Below, piece after piece: positions 35,325 to 44,320 of a stretch of 64,000 nucleotides of DNA. The notes beneath the pieces are model-generated. The model worked only from the letters and a program-made list of their open reading frames with translations. It ran no database searches and was not told the origin of the DNA. Both the position numbers and the translations under genes were made by a program. Source of the stretch: Paenibacillus timonensis (GTDB lineage: Bacteria > Bacillota > Bacilli > Paenibacillales > Paenibacillaceae); assembly GCF_009725205.1 (NCBI RefSeq), contig NZ_WNZY01000011.1:97449-161448 (forward strand). The letters run 5' to 3'. Positions within the stretch are counted from its first letter, which is position 1; each line of letters opens with the position of its first letter.

Positions 35325-36415
35325 TAAACGAACGAATAGAACATCAGCTGCGGACGCTCCCAGCTTCACCGGGGGTTTATTTGATGAAGGATGCGGCGGG
35401 AAACGTGATTTATGTCGGTAAGTCCAAAAACCTGCAGCAACGGGTTCGCTCTTATTTCCACATCTCTCGTAACCGCTCCAAGAAGGTGGAGAGACTGGTG
35501 CATAACATCAAAGACTTGGAGATCCGACTCACCGACACTGAATTCGAAGCTTTGATGTTGGAGTGCAGGCTGATTCGCGAGTTGAAACCGATGTATAACA
35601 AGAAAATGAAAAGCCCGCAGGGTTATACGTATATAGCCATCCGGGACAATGAGGGAATTTGGGGCTTGGAAGTCGCGGATGAGCCAGAGGATCCGGGGCT
35701 TCGCCATGTCTACGGGCCTTACACGGCTAGTCGGCATACCGTGGAGCAGGCGGTCCGTAGCCTCCGTGAAGCGTTGCATATCGCATGCAGCCGCAGCAGT
35801 TCCTCCAGCATCGGGACCCCCTGCTTGAACCATTCGCTTGGTTTATGTCTCGGAGCCTGCTTGGGTGGGGAAGCGATCGAGATCAACAATCGTAGCCTTA
35901 CTCGAATTACTGCGCTGCTGGACGGAACTGATTCCGGCCTGCGGGTGGAGTTGGAACTGCGGATGCAGGAGGCTTCCGACCGGTTTGATTTTGAAGCAGC
36001 GGCTAAAGTTAGAGATGCGTTGAACGCCATCGATCTGTTTGCCAAACAGGAGGAGATCGCCGATTTCGCTGAGCAGAACCGGAACCTTGTGGTGCTGGAG
36101 CATTTGAATGAGCAGGAAGCCAAATGCTTCTTGTTGCGGCGGAATCAAATTCTCTATAGCCAGAAATTTGATCTGTCCGATGCCACACATACGGCTTTGT
36201 CCAAGGAACTTGCCGATAAGGCGCTTGCCTGCTTCGGCAAAGCGGGACTCCGTTTGGCCGGTAAGTCAAGTCGCGATGAAATCGACGAAGACCGAATTAT
36301 CTACCGTTATTTGCATAGCAGCGATTGCAGGCATAGGTCGATTCCGCAGACATGGATAGAGACCAACGACTCGACTCAGATTGCACATATGCTGGAAGAG
36401 ATCATTTCAATTTGA
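35321..36415 (+). CDS. UvrC N-terminal-like GIY-YIG nuclease (Cho-like, lacks second nuclease)
   Basis: 364 residues. The GIY-YIG nuclease domain occupies residues 10-95 (ASPGVYLMKDAAGNVIYVGK, then LQQRVRSYF, glutamate in TEFEALMLECRLI), followed by a UvrC-like linker with cysteines and a UVR helical hairpin (ASDRFDFEAAAKVRDALNAI). The RNase H-like second nuclease and HhH domains of full UvrC (about 600 residues) are absent, as in Cho proteins that make only the 3' incision in excision repair. Coupled to yfcE. The main uvrC is presumably elsewhere. Confidence 0.85.
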   Translation: MINERIEHQLRTLPASPGVYLMKDAAGNVIYVGKSKNLQQRVRSYFHISRNRSKKVERLVHNIKDLEIRLTDTEFEALMLECRLIRELKPMYNKKMKSPQGYTYIAIRDNEGIWGLEVADEPEDPGLRHVYGPYTASRHTVEQAVRSLREALHIACSRSSSSSIGTPCLNHSLGLCLGACLGGEAIEINNRSLTRITALLDGTDSGLRVELELRMQEASDRFDFEAAAKVRDALNAIDLFAKQEEIADFAEQNRNLVVLEHLNEQEAKCFLLRRNQILYSQKFDLSDATHTALSKELADKALACFGKAGLRLAGKSSRDEIDEDRIIYRYLHSSDCRHRSIPQTWIETNDSTQIAHMLEEIISI

Positions 36416-36439
36416 AGAATTTATGAAACTAACTTTTTA

Positions 36440-36618
36440 TTGACAGCGCTTTACATTAATAGTTTGTGTTAGAGGTAGACAACGGGGCGGGATTGGTGGC
36501 TAACTGCGACAAGGTCGGGAGCGCCTGGGAGGCTTTTTGGCTGATCAATCAATAGCCAGACGCCCGAAAATCAAATGAAGGCGGCAGGGAGCGTTTAGCG
36601 ACCCTGCTGTTTTTTTTT
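36440..36618 (+). ncRNA. Candidate structured RNA with its own terminator
   Basis: This fills most of the 287-bp gap before gerA. TTGACA lies at 36440-36445 (no good -10 seen). Pairings: GGGCG (36485-36489) with CGCCC (36561-36565), TGGCT (36497-36501) with AGCCA (36554-36558), CGAC-AAG-GTCG (36507-36517), GCCT-GGG-AGGC followed by TTTTT (36523-36538). A second TGGCT (36538-36542) can compete for the same AGCCA. A terminator follows: GCAGGG (36584-36589), CCCTGC (36602-36607), T-run to 36618. No known class recognised; small RNA or cis-regulator. Confidence 0.45.
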
Positions 36619-36702
36619 CCAAAATTCAAACGGATCAGCTGATAAAATTTACCCATTTTGGGAATAACATATCCACATGCTATAAAGCGAGGAGGGAATG
36701 GT

Positions 36703-38199
36703 TTGCCGATCCAGGAAAGCCTGTACCCATCGATCGATGAAAACATCGCGTTGATTAAACGAATATTTCCCGGGGATTCCACCATCAAGTTCCGCAAGTT
36801 CCAGCATCCTTCAGTAAAGTCTTTTTCGGGCTGCCTGATTCATATTGAAGGCATGGTCAGCACCGAGACGTTAAGCAATTACATTCTCAGACCCATCTTA
36901 AGGTTCCAGATGACCGAGGAAACCCAAGAAACCCAGGAAAGCCAAGAGACTCCTTATATGCAGCTGTTGATGGAGGGAATCATCGAGGTCAGCGAACTCC
37001 GTTTATTGGACGATTTGGATGGGATTTTGAACGAGCTTCTATACGGGAATACTGTTTTGCTGCTTGAGGGGGACGCACGGGCCCTGATCGTTGTGACACA
37101 AGGTTGGCAAAGCCGGGCCGTTTCGGAACCGGGAACGGAAAAGTCCGTGCTTGGTCCAAGGGAGGGTTTCACGGAATCGTTGATCGTCAATTTGTCGCTC
37201 ATCCGTCGAAGAGTGAAGAGCCCGGATCTACAATTCGAATTCATGGACATCGGGAAAACGACAAACACGACGATTTGTCTTTGTTATGTGGAAGGTGCCG
37301 TCTCCCGTAAAATCTTGGAGGATCTCATCCATCGTTTGAAGAGTCTGGAGATCGATGCCTTATTGGATTCTGGACAACTGCAGGAAATGATTCGCGACCA
37401 AACCTTGTCGCCGTTTGAAACGGTGGGCAATACGGAACGTCCCGACGCCCTGGCTGGCAAGATTTTGGAAGGACGCATTGCAGTGCTGGTGGATGGAAGC
37501 CCGTTTGTGTTGACGGTTCCTTTTTTATTCGTGGAGTATTTTCAAGTGAGTGAGGACTATTACAGCAATTACTTTTTTGGTTCGTTCAACCGGATGATGC
37601 GATTTCTCGGCGAATATCTCGCCATCAGCGTCCCGGCGATCTATGTCTCTTTGGTCACCTACAACCAGGAAATGATGCCTACCCCGCTGCTGCTGAGCAT
37701 TTCCGCAGCTAGGCAATCCGTGCCATTGCCGACGGTGGCAGAATGTTTTGTCATGCTAATTGTCTTCGAAATCCTGCGGGAGGCGGGAACCCGAATTCCG
37801 AATTCGATCGGCCAGGCGGTAAGTATCGTTGGCGCATTGGTATTGGGGCAAGCCGCGGTCGATGCGAGGGTCGTGAGCGCTCCTATGGTAATCGTTGTTG
37901 GCATAACAGGGATTACTACGCTGCTTAACGTCAAGATGAAGGCGGCTTCGATCTCATCCCGTTTCATCCTGCTGGGATTGTCCTCATATATGGGGCTTTA
38001 CGGATACTTGTTTGGAATGATCGGATTGGTCATTCATTTGATGAGCCTGCAAAGCTTCGGAGTGCCTTACATGCTTACGGTCGGTTCCTTCAAGGAGTCC
38101 GACATTAGGGATACCGTGATCCGGATGCCTTGGTGGGGCGTAAAGGTTGGGGCTCCTCTAGCTCAAGCTAAGCAGCGGATCCGGAAAGTCATGAGGTAA
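36703..38199 (+). CDS. GerA-type spore germination receptor subunit
   Basis: 498-residue GerA-family membrane protein of the spore inner membrane. The large N-terminal hydrophilic part is followed by four to five membrane segments (from about residue 290) with the family motif PTVAECFVMLIVFEILREAG. TTG 36703 is preceded by GGAGGG at 6 bp; the frame is open from 36658 without such a site. A short glutamate-threonine repeat (TEETQETQESQET) lies near residue 75. Forms a receptor with the GerC and GerB products that follow. Nutrient specificity cannot be deduced. Confidence 0.92.
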   Translation: MPIQESLYPSIDENIALIKRIFPGDSTIKFRKFQHPSVKSFSGCLIHIEGMVSTETLSNYILRPILRFQMTEETQETQESQETPYMQLLMEGIIEVSELRLLDDLDGILNELLYGNTVLLLEGDARALIVVTQGWQSRAVSEPGTEKSVLGPREGFTESLIVNLSLIRRRVKSPDLQFEFMDIGKTTNTTICLCYVEGAVSRKILEDLIHRLKSLEIDALLDSGQLQEMIRDQTLSPFETVGNTERPDALAGKILEGRIAVLVDGSPFVLTVPFLFVEYFQVSEDYYSNYFFGSFNRMMRFLGEYLAISVPAIYVSLVTYNQEMMPTPLLLSISAARQSVPLPTVAECFVMLIVFEILREAGTRIPNSIGQAVSIVGALVLGQAAVDARVVSAPMVIVVGITGITTLLNVKMKAASISSRFILLGLSSYMGLYGYLFGMIGLVIHLMSLQSFGVPYMLTVGSFKESDIRDTVIRMPWWGVKVGAPLAQAKQRIRKVMR

Positions 38200-38205
38200 C
38201 GCTAG

Positions 38206-39372
38206 ATGATGAAGAGAGCACGCGTAAGGCGGTTGGCCGTCATGCTATGTAGCCTCGCGATCTTCACGTTATCCGGCTGCTGGAATTACCGGGAAGTCGA
38301 TAAAATCTCGACCGTCGCCGGGATTGCCATCGATAAAGGAGAAGAAGAGGGCCAAATCAAGTTGACCGTCGAGGTAGTCGACGGCATGGGGGGGCAGGAC
38401 GCGATGAGCGTCGGTTCGGCTCGGATCAGTTTATCCGGCAAGACGATGTTTGACATCGTACGCAGAATGATTACGGAGTCCGGCAATCGATTATATTGGG
38501 CGCATGCCAAGTCGATCATTTTAAGTGAGGAGATCGCACGGGACGGGGCAGCGAAAATTATCGACTGGTACGTCAGGGATACGGAAACGCGGGCGGATAT
38601 CCATATTCTGGTGTCCGGAGAGAAGACGGCCGAGGAAGTGCTTACCAGCGATGGTAAATCGGGCGAACCGTTATCTTACAAGATCGACGATATCTTGAAA
38701 AACGAAACGAGCGTATCGAACTCCCCCACGACAGAGATCTATGATTTCGCGGATACGATCAACACCCCCGGCATCAGCAGTATCTTACCGATGGTTTACT
38801 CATCGGAGAATAAGGGAGCCAAGACGGCTTCCATCCGCGGATCGGCCGTTTTTGATATCGACAGGATGCTGGGTAGGATGAATGCCCACGATACCAAGTT
38901 CGTATTGTTTCTTCGGGACGAAGTCAAAGGGGGAATTCTGACGCTGGGCGGGTACAACCGGCCGCCGGGGATTTCTTTGGAGATTTTCAAGAACAAAACC
39001 AAGGTGGAACCGGTGCTGGTGGACGGTCAGGTCGAAATCCGGATCAAAACCCATACGGTTACGGCGGTTGACGAGGTGCAAGAAAATGTCGACTACTATA
39101 CGGCAAAGGGGCGAGCGGATATCGAGAAAATGGCGGAGGGCATGTTGGTCAAAGAAATGGAGAACGTGATCGAAATCGCGCAAAAGCGATATAAACAGGA
39201 TATCTTCGGTTTTGGTGACCGGATTCATAAGAAGATGCCAAAGGTATGGAAGTCGCTTGAACCCAATTGGGACGATAAATTTTCCAGGTTGAAGGTATCC
39301 GTACAAGCCAAGGTTGATATTAAAGGTACGGCATCGATTAAAAAGCCGATCAAGACAGGGGGAGGAGAGTAG
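38206..39372 (+). CDS. Ger(x)C-family spore germination lipoprotein
   Basis: 388 residues. Lipoprotein signal with lipobox LSGC, followed by the family signature WNYREVDKISTVAGIAIDKG. The three GerC domains fill the rest. ATG 38206 (or 38209), 6 bp after the gerA stop. Anchors the receptor on the outer face of the spore inner membrane. Confidence 0.92.
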   Translation: MMKRARVRRLAVMLCSLAIFTLSGCWNYREVDKISTVAGIAIDKGEEEGQIKLTVEVVDGMGGQDAMSVGSARISLSGKTMFDIVRRMITESGNRLYWAHAKSIILSEEIARDGAAKIIDWYVRDTETRADIHILVSGEKTAEEVLTSDGKSGEPLSYKIDDILKNETSVSNSPTTEIYDFADTINTPGISSILPMVYSSENKGAKTASIRGSAVFDIDRMLGRMNAHDTKFVLFLRDEVKGGILTLGGYNRPPGISLEIFKNKTKVEPVLVDGQVEIRIKTHTVTAVDEVQENVDYYTAKGRADIEKMAEGMLVKEMENVIEIAQKRYKQDIFGFGDRIHKKMPKVWKSLEPNWDDKFSRLKVSVQAKVDIKGTASIKKPIKTGGGE

Positions 39373-39581
39373 TGATCCTTCTTACGATCCTCTCTTATGG
39401 CTTCATCGTGCTGTTGGATCAAGTCCAAACCTACAAAAACGGACATAAAAAGGATCTTGTCATCAGCAGCGTCATGGGTCTGCCGTCTTTCGCTGCAGCT
39501 CTGGCACTGGCCATCGGCGCTAAGCTGCCGAGTCCGACGCAGGCGATCGAACATTTGGTGGGGATGCTATTCGGTCCATAA
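39372..39581 (+). CDS. Small two-segment membrane protein inside the ger operon
   Basis: 69 residues with hydrophobic stretches at about 2-15 and 29-49, linked by a basic loop (TYKNGHKKD). GTG 39372 overlaps the gerC stop, so it is translationally coupled. GerD-like or accessory small subunits occur in some germination operons; this one has no name that I recognise. Its place between gerC and gerB suggests it is part of or assists the receptor. Confidence 0.72.
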   Translation: MILLTILSYGFIVLLDQVQTYKNGHKKDLVISSVMGLPSFAAALALAIGAKLPSPTQAIEHLVGMLFGP

Positions 39582-39599
39582 CGCGGGGGTGAATTCGCA

Positions 39600-40697
39600 A
39601 TGAACAAGGAAATGGTTACCGGCGGCGAAGCCAGAACGATCTTGATCCTGTTCATCATGGGAAGTACGATGATCCTGGGTGCAGCGGGGCAGGCCAAAAG
39701 AGACTCTTGGATCGCCATTCTGATCGCCATCGGGCTGGCCATCCCGGTCGCTCTGATTTCTGCTAGACTGCTCACGCTATATCCCGGGCAAAACCTGTTC
39801 GACATTTGCCAGAATGTGTTCGGCAAAGTTCTGGGGAAATTGTTCATCCTGCTGTATGTTTGGTATGCCGTTCATTTGGCTTCGTTGGTGCTCAGAAATT
39901 ATGGGGAATTCATGACGTCCGAAGCGATGCCGGAAACGCCGATGCTCGTACCGATGCTGTTCGTGAGCGGGCTCAGCGTGTTTGTCGTGCTGCACGGCAT
40001 TGAAACGTTAGGACGAAGTGTGCGGCTGCTCTTTAACATTTGCATGGTGACGATTTTGATCGTGTTGTTCCTCACCATCGGAAGAATGGAGTTCGATAAT
40101 ATCCTTCCCCTATTGGATCTTGGATGGGGGCCGGTTTGGGAAGGGGCCTTCTCCGCCTTTTCGTTCCCGTTTGCCGAAGCCTTTTTGTTAACCGCCATTT
40201 TTGGAGGCGTGAGGGACCGTAAGTCGTTCGTTCGCATTTTCCTTTTCGGGTTATTGATCGGCGGCGGCTTGGTCCTGTTCATTTCCTTACGTAACATTTT
40301 CGTCTTGGGGACCTATACGATGAGCAACGTGTATTTCCCCTCCTATGCGGCCGTGGGCCGGATTAATGTTGGGGATTTCATTCAGCGCATCGAAGGTACG
40401 GTCGCCATCGTCTTCGTTATTTGCGTGTTCGTAAAGTTCAGCGTCTGTTTGTTGGCTGCGAGCCAAGGATTCGCCAAGCTGTTCAGCCTGAACAGTTATC
40501 GAAGCGTGGTTGTTCAAATTGGGCTTCTGATCACGTATTTAGCCTACGCATTGTTTGACAACATTATGGAGATGGAGCATTTCGCTTTGGAAATATACCC
40601 ATACTACGCTTTTCCGTTTCAGGTCGTCGTTCCTTTGCTGCTCCTGCTGGTTGCCGAGATCAAGGTACGCCGGGCCCGCCGGGCGAAGTCCGTTTAA
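39600..40697 (+). CDS. GerB-type endospore germination permease
   Basis: 365-residue membrane protein with about ten hydrophobic segments, of the GerAB/amino-acid permease family. Residues typical of the family include ARTILILFIMGSTMILGA near the start and SFPFAEAFLLTAIFGG in the middle. This subunit is believed to bind the nutrient. ATG 39600 after CGGGGGTG. Last gene of the ger operon. Confidence 0.92.
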   Translation: MNKEMVTGGEARTILILFIMGSTMILGAAGQAKRDSWIAILIAIGLAIPVALISARLLTLYPGQNLFDICQNVFGKVLGKLFILLYVWYAVHLASLVLRNYGEFMTSEAMPETPMLVPMLFVSGLSVFVVLHGIETLGRSVRLLFNICMVTILIVLFLTIGRMEFDNILPLLDLGWGPVWEGAFSAFSFPFAEAFLLTAIFGGVRDRKSFVRIFLFGLLIGGGLVLFISLRNIFVLGTYTMSNVYFPSYAAVGRINVGDFIQRIEGTVAIVFVICVFVKFSVCLLAASQGFAKLFSLNSYRSVVVQIGLLITYLAYALFDNIMEMEHFALEIYPYYAFPFQVVVPLLLLLVAEIKVRRARRAKSV

Positions 40698-40770
40698 CGC
40701 CTTCGGTTTACAAGCGATGCCGCTTTGACATATCATGGGGCTATATCATACATACGGAAGGAATGTGGAG

Positions 40771-41472
40771 ATGGAGAGAATGGCAGTCGAACTTCTAAGG
40801 CCGGAAGCGATGATCTTTGACATGGACGGGACGCTGTTCAAAACAGAAACGTTGCTGATCCCGGTGTTTCATAAGGTGTTTGACCGGCTGCGGGAAGAAG
40901 GGCTTTACTCAGGTGAGACGCCGCCAGAAGAGCTAATCTTAAGCTGTTTAGGAATGCTGCTGCCGGATATATGGCGCCGAGTCCTCCCGAACCAAAGCGA
41001 AGCCGTGCATCGCCGGGCCGATGCCCTACTGTTGGAATTTGAATTGGAAGGGTTGCGACAACTAGACACGGAGTTGTATCCACAAGTGCTGGAAACGCTG
41101 GGGGAGTTGAAGCGGCGTGGTGTGCGGCTGTTCGTCGCGAGCAACGGGCTGGAGCACTACGTCAAAGGTGTTGCCGAAGCGCATCGGATTTTGACGTTGT
41201 TCGAAGGGATCTACAGTGCAGGAGAATACCAAACGGCAACGAAGGTCGATTTGGTCAAGCTGCTTATGGATCGGCATGGCGTATCCCATGCCTGGATGGT
41301 TGGAGACCGTTCCTCAGACGTTGAGGCAGGCAAGGGAAATGGACTTGGCGTCATCGGCTGCGCCTACGCCGGATTCGGCGATGGCAGCGAACTAGTCGGC
41401 TCGGACGTGTTGATCAGCTCCTTCGGCGAGCTAATTCCGCTTTACGATCAGGCGGAGAAAAGTGTTGTTTAG
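40771..41472 (+). CDS. HAD-family hydrolase (phosphoglycolate phosphatase-like)
   Basis: 233 residues. HAD motif I is FDMDGTLFK, motif II includes FVASNGL, and motif IV is MVGDRSSDVEAGKGNG. Substrate unknown. A TTGACA promoter hexamer at 40725-40730 overlaps the upstream ATG 40735, so I use ATG 40771, which follows GGAAGGA; the first dozen codons of the longer frame are then untranslated. Confidence 0.87.
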   Translation: MERMAVELLRPEAMIFDMDGTLFKTETLLIPVFHKVFDRLREEGLYSGETPPEELILSCLGMLLPDIWRRVLPNQSEAVHRRADALLLEFELEGLRQLDTELYPQVLETLGELKRRGVRLFVASNGLEHYVKGVAEAHRILTLFEGIYSAGEYQTATKVDLVKLLMDRHGVSHAWMVGDRSSDVEAGKGNGLGVIGCAYAGFGDGSELVGSDVLISSFGELIPLYDQAEKSVV

Positions 41473-41517
41473 TCAACAAACTGCAAAAATATATTATTAA
41501 AAGTTTTTGAGATACGT

Positions 41518-41564
41518 AAAAAAAGCCGCTTTCCCTCCTAATTGGAGGGGGAAGCGACTTTTTG
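41518..41564. terminator. Bidirectional terminator
   Basis: AAAAAGCCGCTTTCCCTCC against GGAGGGGGAAGCGACTTTTT with TAATT loop and small mismatches. It separates the HAD gene from the convergent yheC/yheD array and overlaps the last codons of the first array gene. Confidence 0.9.
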
Positions 41565-42647
41565 CTTATGCAGCCACAGCGCGTATTCCAGCGGTTTCAC
41601 GATCGCTGCGCGGTACGCTTGCGAATCACCCGATTGATTGAACACCTCGCGGGCGGGCTTGGGGTTCACCTCAAGCAAGTAAATTTGGCCATGGCGGTTG
41701 ATCGCCAAGTCAAGCGCAAGCTCGCACAAGGCGCCAAAGGTATCCTCCAGGTAGGCTGCGACCTCGAGACTGAGCTTCTCGGCCGATCGGCGAACCTCTT
41801 GACGCCGTTCCTCGCTTGGGATCCATTGCTTCAGCAGGGTATTCATGGCCACTGCATGGCCCCCGCCATGGAGATTGGAAGTCACGCTGCGGGGAGGTCC
41901 TACGCGGCCGGCACAACCGGTCATCTCCCAATTGCCATGGCCGTTCTTCTGCACGAGCATCCGGTAATCGTGGACGCGGCCGTTCGGCAGCTTGATCTGA
42001 ATACCTTGCTGGGCGATGAAGCGGCCGCTCCCCTTCCAACCCAGCAGGAAGGCGCTCAGACGGGATTTGTGAATTTTCTGGGGAGCGATGATGCTCCGGT
42101 TCTGACGACGTCCCTGGATCAGGAACTGATCGCCGTCCAGTCGCTCAACCCGCAGAATACCACGGCCGCCCGTACCGTTAATCGGCTTGACATAAACGGC
42201 GGAATACTTCTTCAGCAGGCCCATCACGTCGCTGCTGCTTTGAAATAACACGGTCTCCGGCTGGTTGGATCGGAATCGGCTTTTGCGGGACAAGGTTTGA
42301 TATATCGTCCATTTATTCCGTAACGGCCGGTTGAGAAAGGTTAGATGACTGTAACGGGCCCGGAACCGCAGCAGCTGTTCGAACCGTTTGCTGCGTTGAA
42401 TCCGGCAACGATCGAAGATCAAATCCGGGAAGCTGCGCCATTTACGGAACCATTTCTTGGCTTTCGGGTTATACTCGAGAGCAAAAATCTGTTTTTTCTG
42501 ATCGAAAACGTCCATCGGGGTGAACACGAAAATGTCCAGGCCGATTTTTTGTCCCTCCGTGATCATGCGCTGGTAGATATGCCGTTCCTCCAACTGATTC
42601 TTATCATTGAGGTACAAGGTCAGGATGCCCAGGACGGGGTGTGACAA
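41538..42647 (-). CDS. YheC/YheD-family ATP-grasp protein (copy 1)
   Basis: 369 residues. Short N-terminal domain, then an ATP-grasp fold: KPINGTGGRGILRVER binds nucleotide, and LALDLAINRHGQIYLLEVNPKP holds the metal-binding glutamate and asparagine. In Bacillus, YheC and YheD are spore-coat-associated proteins of unknown chemistry. TTG 42647 is placed 8 bp after AAGGAAGG; GTG 42656 is possible but too close to it. Its start overlaps the end of the GNAT gene. Last of five paralogues on this strand. Confidence 0.85.
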   Translation of the reverse strand: MSHPVLGILTLYLNDKNQLEERHIYQRMITEGQKIGLDIFVFTPMDVFDQKKQIFALEYNPKAKKWFRKWRSFPDLIFDRCRIQRSKRFEQLLRFRARYSHLTFLNRPLRNKWTIYQTLSRKSRFRSNQPETVLFQSSSDVMGLLKKYSAVYVKPINGTGGRGILRVERLDGDQFLIQGRRQNRSIIAPQKIHKSRLSAFLLGWKGSGRFIAQQGIQIKLPNGRVHDYRMLVQKNGHGNWEMTGCAGRVGPPRSVTSNLHGGGHAVAMNTLLKQWIPSEERRQEVRRSAEKLSLEVAAYLEDTFGALCELALDLAINRHGQIYLLEVNPKPAREVFNQSGDSQAYRAAIVKPLEYALWLHKQKVASPSN

Positions 42648-43161
42648 CGATATCACCTTCCTTGCTGAAATGGGCGGACGGTTCTCTATGCTCTGGGGAA
42701 ATGGGCCGCGACTCCAGGAGGAGCAGCGTTTTGCCGCTCGGGTCCCGAATCAGATCGGAAGCGTACAACCCAGCACGAAAGCACAAGCGCAGCTCCGGGA
42801 CCTGGCTTAGCGAAACCCTGCAGCTTAGTTGCTTCAGACGGGTCAACTGGGCCTGAAGCAGCTTCGCGCCGATCCCCCGGCCCCGGTACAACGGGTGCAC
42901 GACAACCACGCATAGCTTGCGGCCGTAATCCGCAGTGCAAGAAATGCCGGCTAACCGCTCCCCGTCCTCCGCCCGGATCCGAGCGACGAACAGGGAGCAA
43001 CCGGGTCGGTCAAGATCGCTGGGCGTCAGCCGGAGAAGCCGCCGGAGGACGGAGGGCGAGATGCGGCCGGAGCCGTATTTGCGAACGAAAGCCAGTATTT
43101 CGCCGTGCTGCAGCTCCCAAGGGACTCCGGCTTCCCGCGTCACGGCTCTAATCTCCACCAC
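42604..43161 (-). CDS. GNAT-family N-acetyltransferase within the yheC/D array
   Basis: 185 residues. The acetyl-CoA loop is seen in VVVVHPLYRGRGIGAKLLQA, and the fold ends about residue 160. GTG 43161 lies 6 bp after AGGAGG. The frame extends upstream into the next yheD but without another ribosome site. It sits between two ATP-grasp genes and overlaps the downstream one, so it probably acts in the same process. Substrate unknown. Confidence 0.8.
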   Translation of the reverse strand: MVEIRAVTREAGVPWELQHGEILAFVRKYGSGRISPSVLRRLLRLTPSDLDRPGCSLFVARIRAEDGERLAGISCTADYGRKLCVVVVHPLYRGRGIGAKLLQAQLTRLKQLSCRVSLSQVPELRLCFRAGLYASDLIRDPSGKTLLLLESRPISPEHREPSAHFSKEGDIVVTPRPGHPDLVPQ

Positions 43162-43195
43162 TACCGACCTCCTATAAGGTAGAATTTTTTCACGT

Positions 43196-44320
43196 TTACG
43201 CTTTGGATTTCGGCTGGCGGGACAAATATTGGCTATATTGGAAAATCCGCTCCAGCGATTTTTTGCGAATATGCGGCTCATCAAACTTCATCGGCTTGGC
43301 GTTCGCTTCAAAGAACCAAAGACGGCCGTCTGTGTCGACCCCTAAATCCATGGACATTTCTCCGAGCAGGTAGCTGGATTCCTTCTCGATCTGCTTGGCG
43401 ATCAAGAGGGCACTGGATTTGATCCGACTTAGGAGGAGTGCCGTCATCTCGGGCCCGAAAGCCGGCAGAAGCATCTTTTCCGGATCCTCGATGCTGCCGC
43501 CTTGAGGGACATGAGTCGTAATCCGTTTCGGCCCGGCCAGACGAGCGCCAATCCCGGTCACCATCCAGATGCCTTTGCCGTTTTTTTGCACGAGCACGCG
43601 CATGTCGAAGTGGCGGCCCCGAAAGGACGTCAGTTCAATGCTTTCCTGCATGATGTACGGTGTATCGCCGGCCTCCTTCTTGATTCTTCTCCATAACAGG
43701 GGGAGCTTGGCGGTCTTATATACGACGTTTCGGCGTCGTTTTCCTTGAATCGTGAGACGGTATGGCTTGATATCGTTGGCATCCAGCCGCAACAGCATAA
43801 TGCCCTTGCCGGCTTTGCCGCTTTCCGGCTTAAGGTATAGGCTACCGAATTTCTCCAGCATCGCGGCCAGGGTTTTGGGACCTATCATTTTCTTCGTATC
43901 CGGCACAAGCGTCTTGGTAGATCGACCTTTCTTCAGCCATTCAAATAAGCGCCGCTTATTGAAAAAGAAGGGATTAAAGAGATGGATGGACTCGTGCTGG
44001 ATCACCTCGTCGATTTTACGGCGCACCTCCGGTTTCTTCTCATCCTCCCGCAGCGGAATGCGGTTGTAGATGACATCGGGCAAGGGGAACCATTGTTTCT
44101 TCCACGCTTTGTCCTCCGGATGGAAAAAATAGCCTTGAACACGTTTGGAGCCAAGCTTCAAGTCTTTGGCCGTTACGACATAAACGGGATATTCCAGCTC
44201 CTGCCCGGTTTTGAGGAGATCCCTGAAGTTGCTGCGGTTTCCGCGGAACAGCTTGTCGTTATCATCCACCGTTAACACGGCGACGACCGGCTTCTTCTCG
44301 CTCAAGAGCGGATTGCTCAT
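43196..44320 (-). CDS. YheC/YheD-family ATP-grasp protein (copy 2)
   Basis: 374 residues with start VVAVLTVDDNDKLFRGNRSN and the ATP-grasp motifs KPESGKAGKGIMLLR, QKNGKGIWMVTGIGARL and MSMDLGVDTDGRLWFFEANAKP. No N-terminal barrel domain. ATG 44320 follows GGAGGAGGG and overlaps the stop of copy 3 (ATGA), so the two are coupled. Confidence 0.88.
   Translation of the reverse strand: MSNPLLSEKKPVVAVLTVDDNDKLFRGNRSNFRDLLKTGQELEYPVYVVTAKDLKLGSKRVQGYFFHPEDKAWKKQWFPLPDVIYNRIPLREDEKKPEVRRKIDEVIQHESIHLFNPFFFNKRRLFEWLKKGRSTKTLVPDTKKMIGPKTLAAMLEKFGSLYLKPESGKAGKGIMLLRLDANDIKPYRLTIQGKRRRNVVYKTAKLPLLWRRIKKEAGDTPYIMQESIELTSFRGRHFDMRVLVQKNGKGIWMVTGIGARLAGPKRITTHVPQGGSIEDPEKMLLPAFGPEMTALLLSRIKSSALLIAKQIEKESSYLLGEMSMDLGVDTDGRLWFFEANAKPMKFDEPHIRKKSLERIFQYSQYLSRQPKSKA

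Noticed and set aside
36485..36565. Structured region considered as a tRNA, SRP RNA, or ZTP/c-di-GMP riboswitch
   Set aside because: No T-loop, no SRP hairpin motif, and the conserved bases of those riboswitch classes are missing apart from a short CGCCTGGG match.
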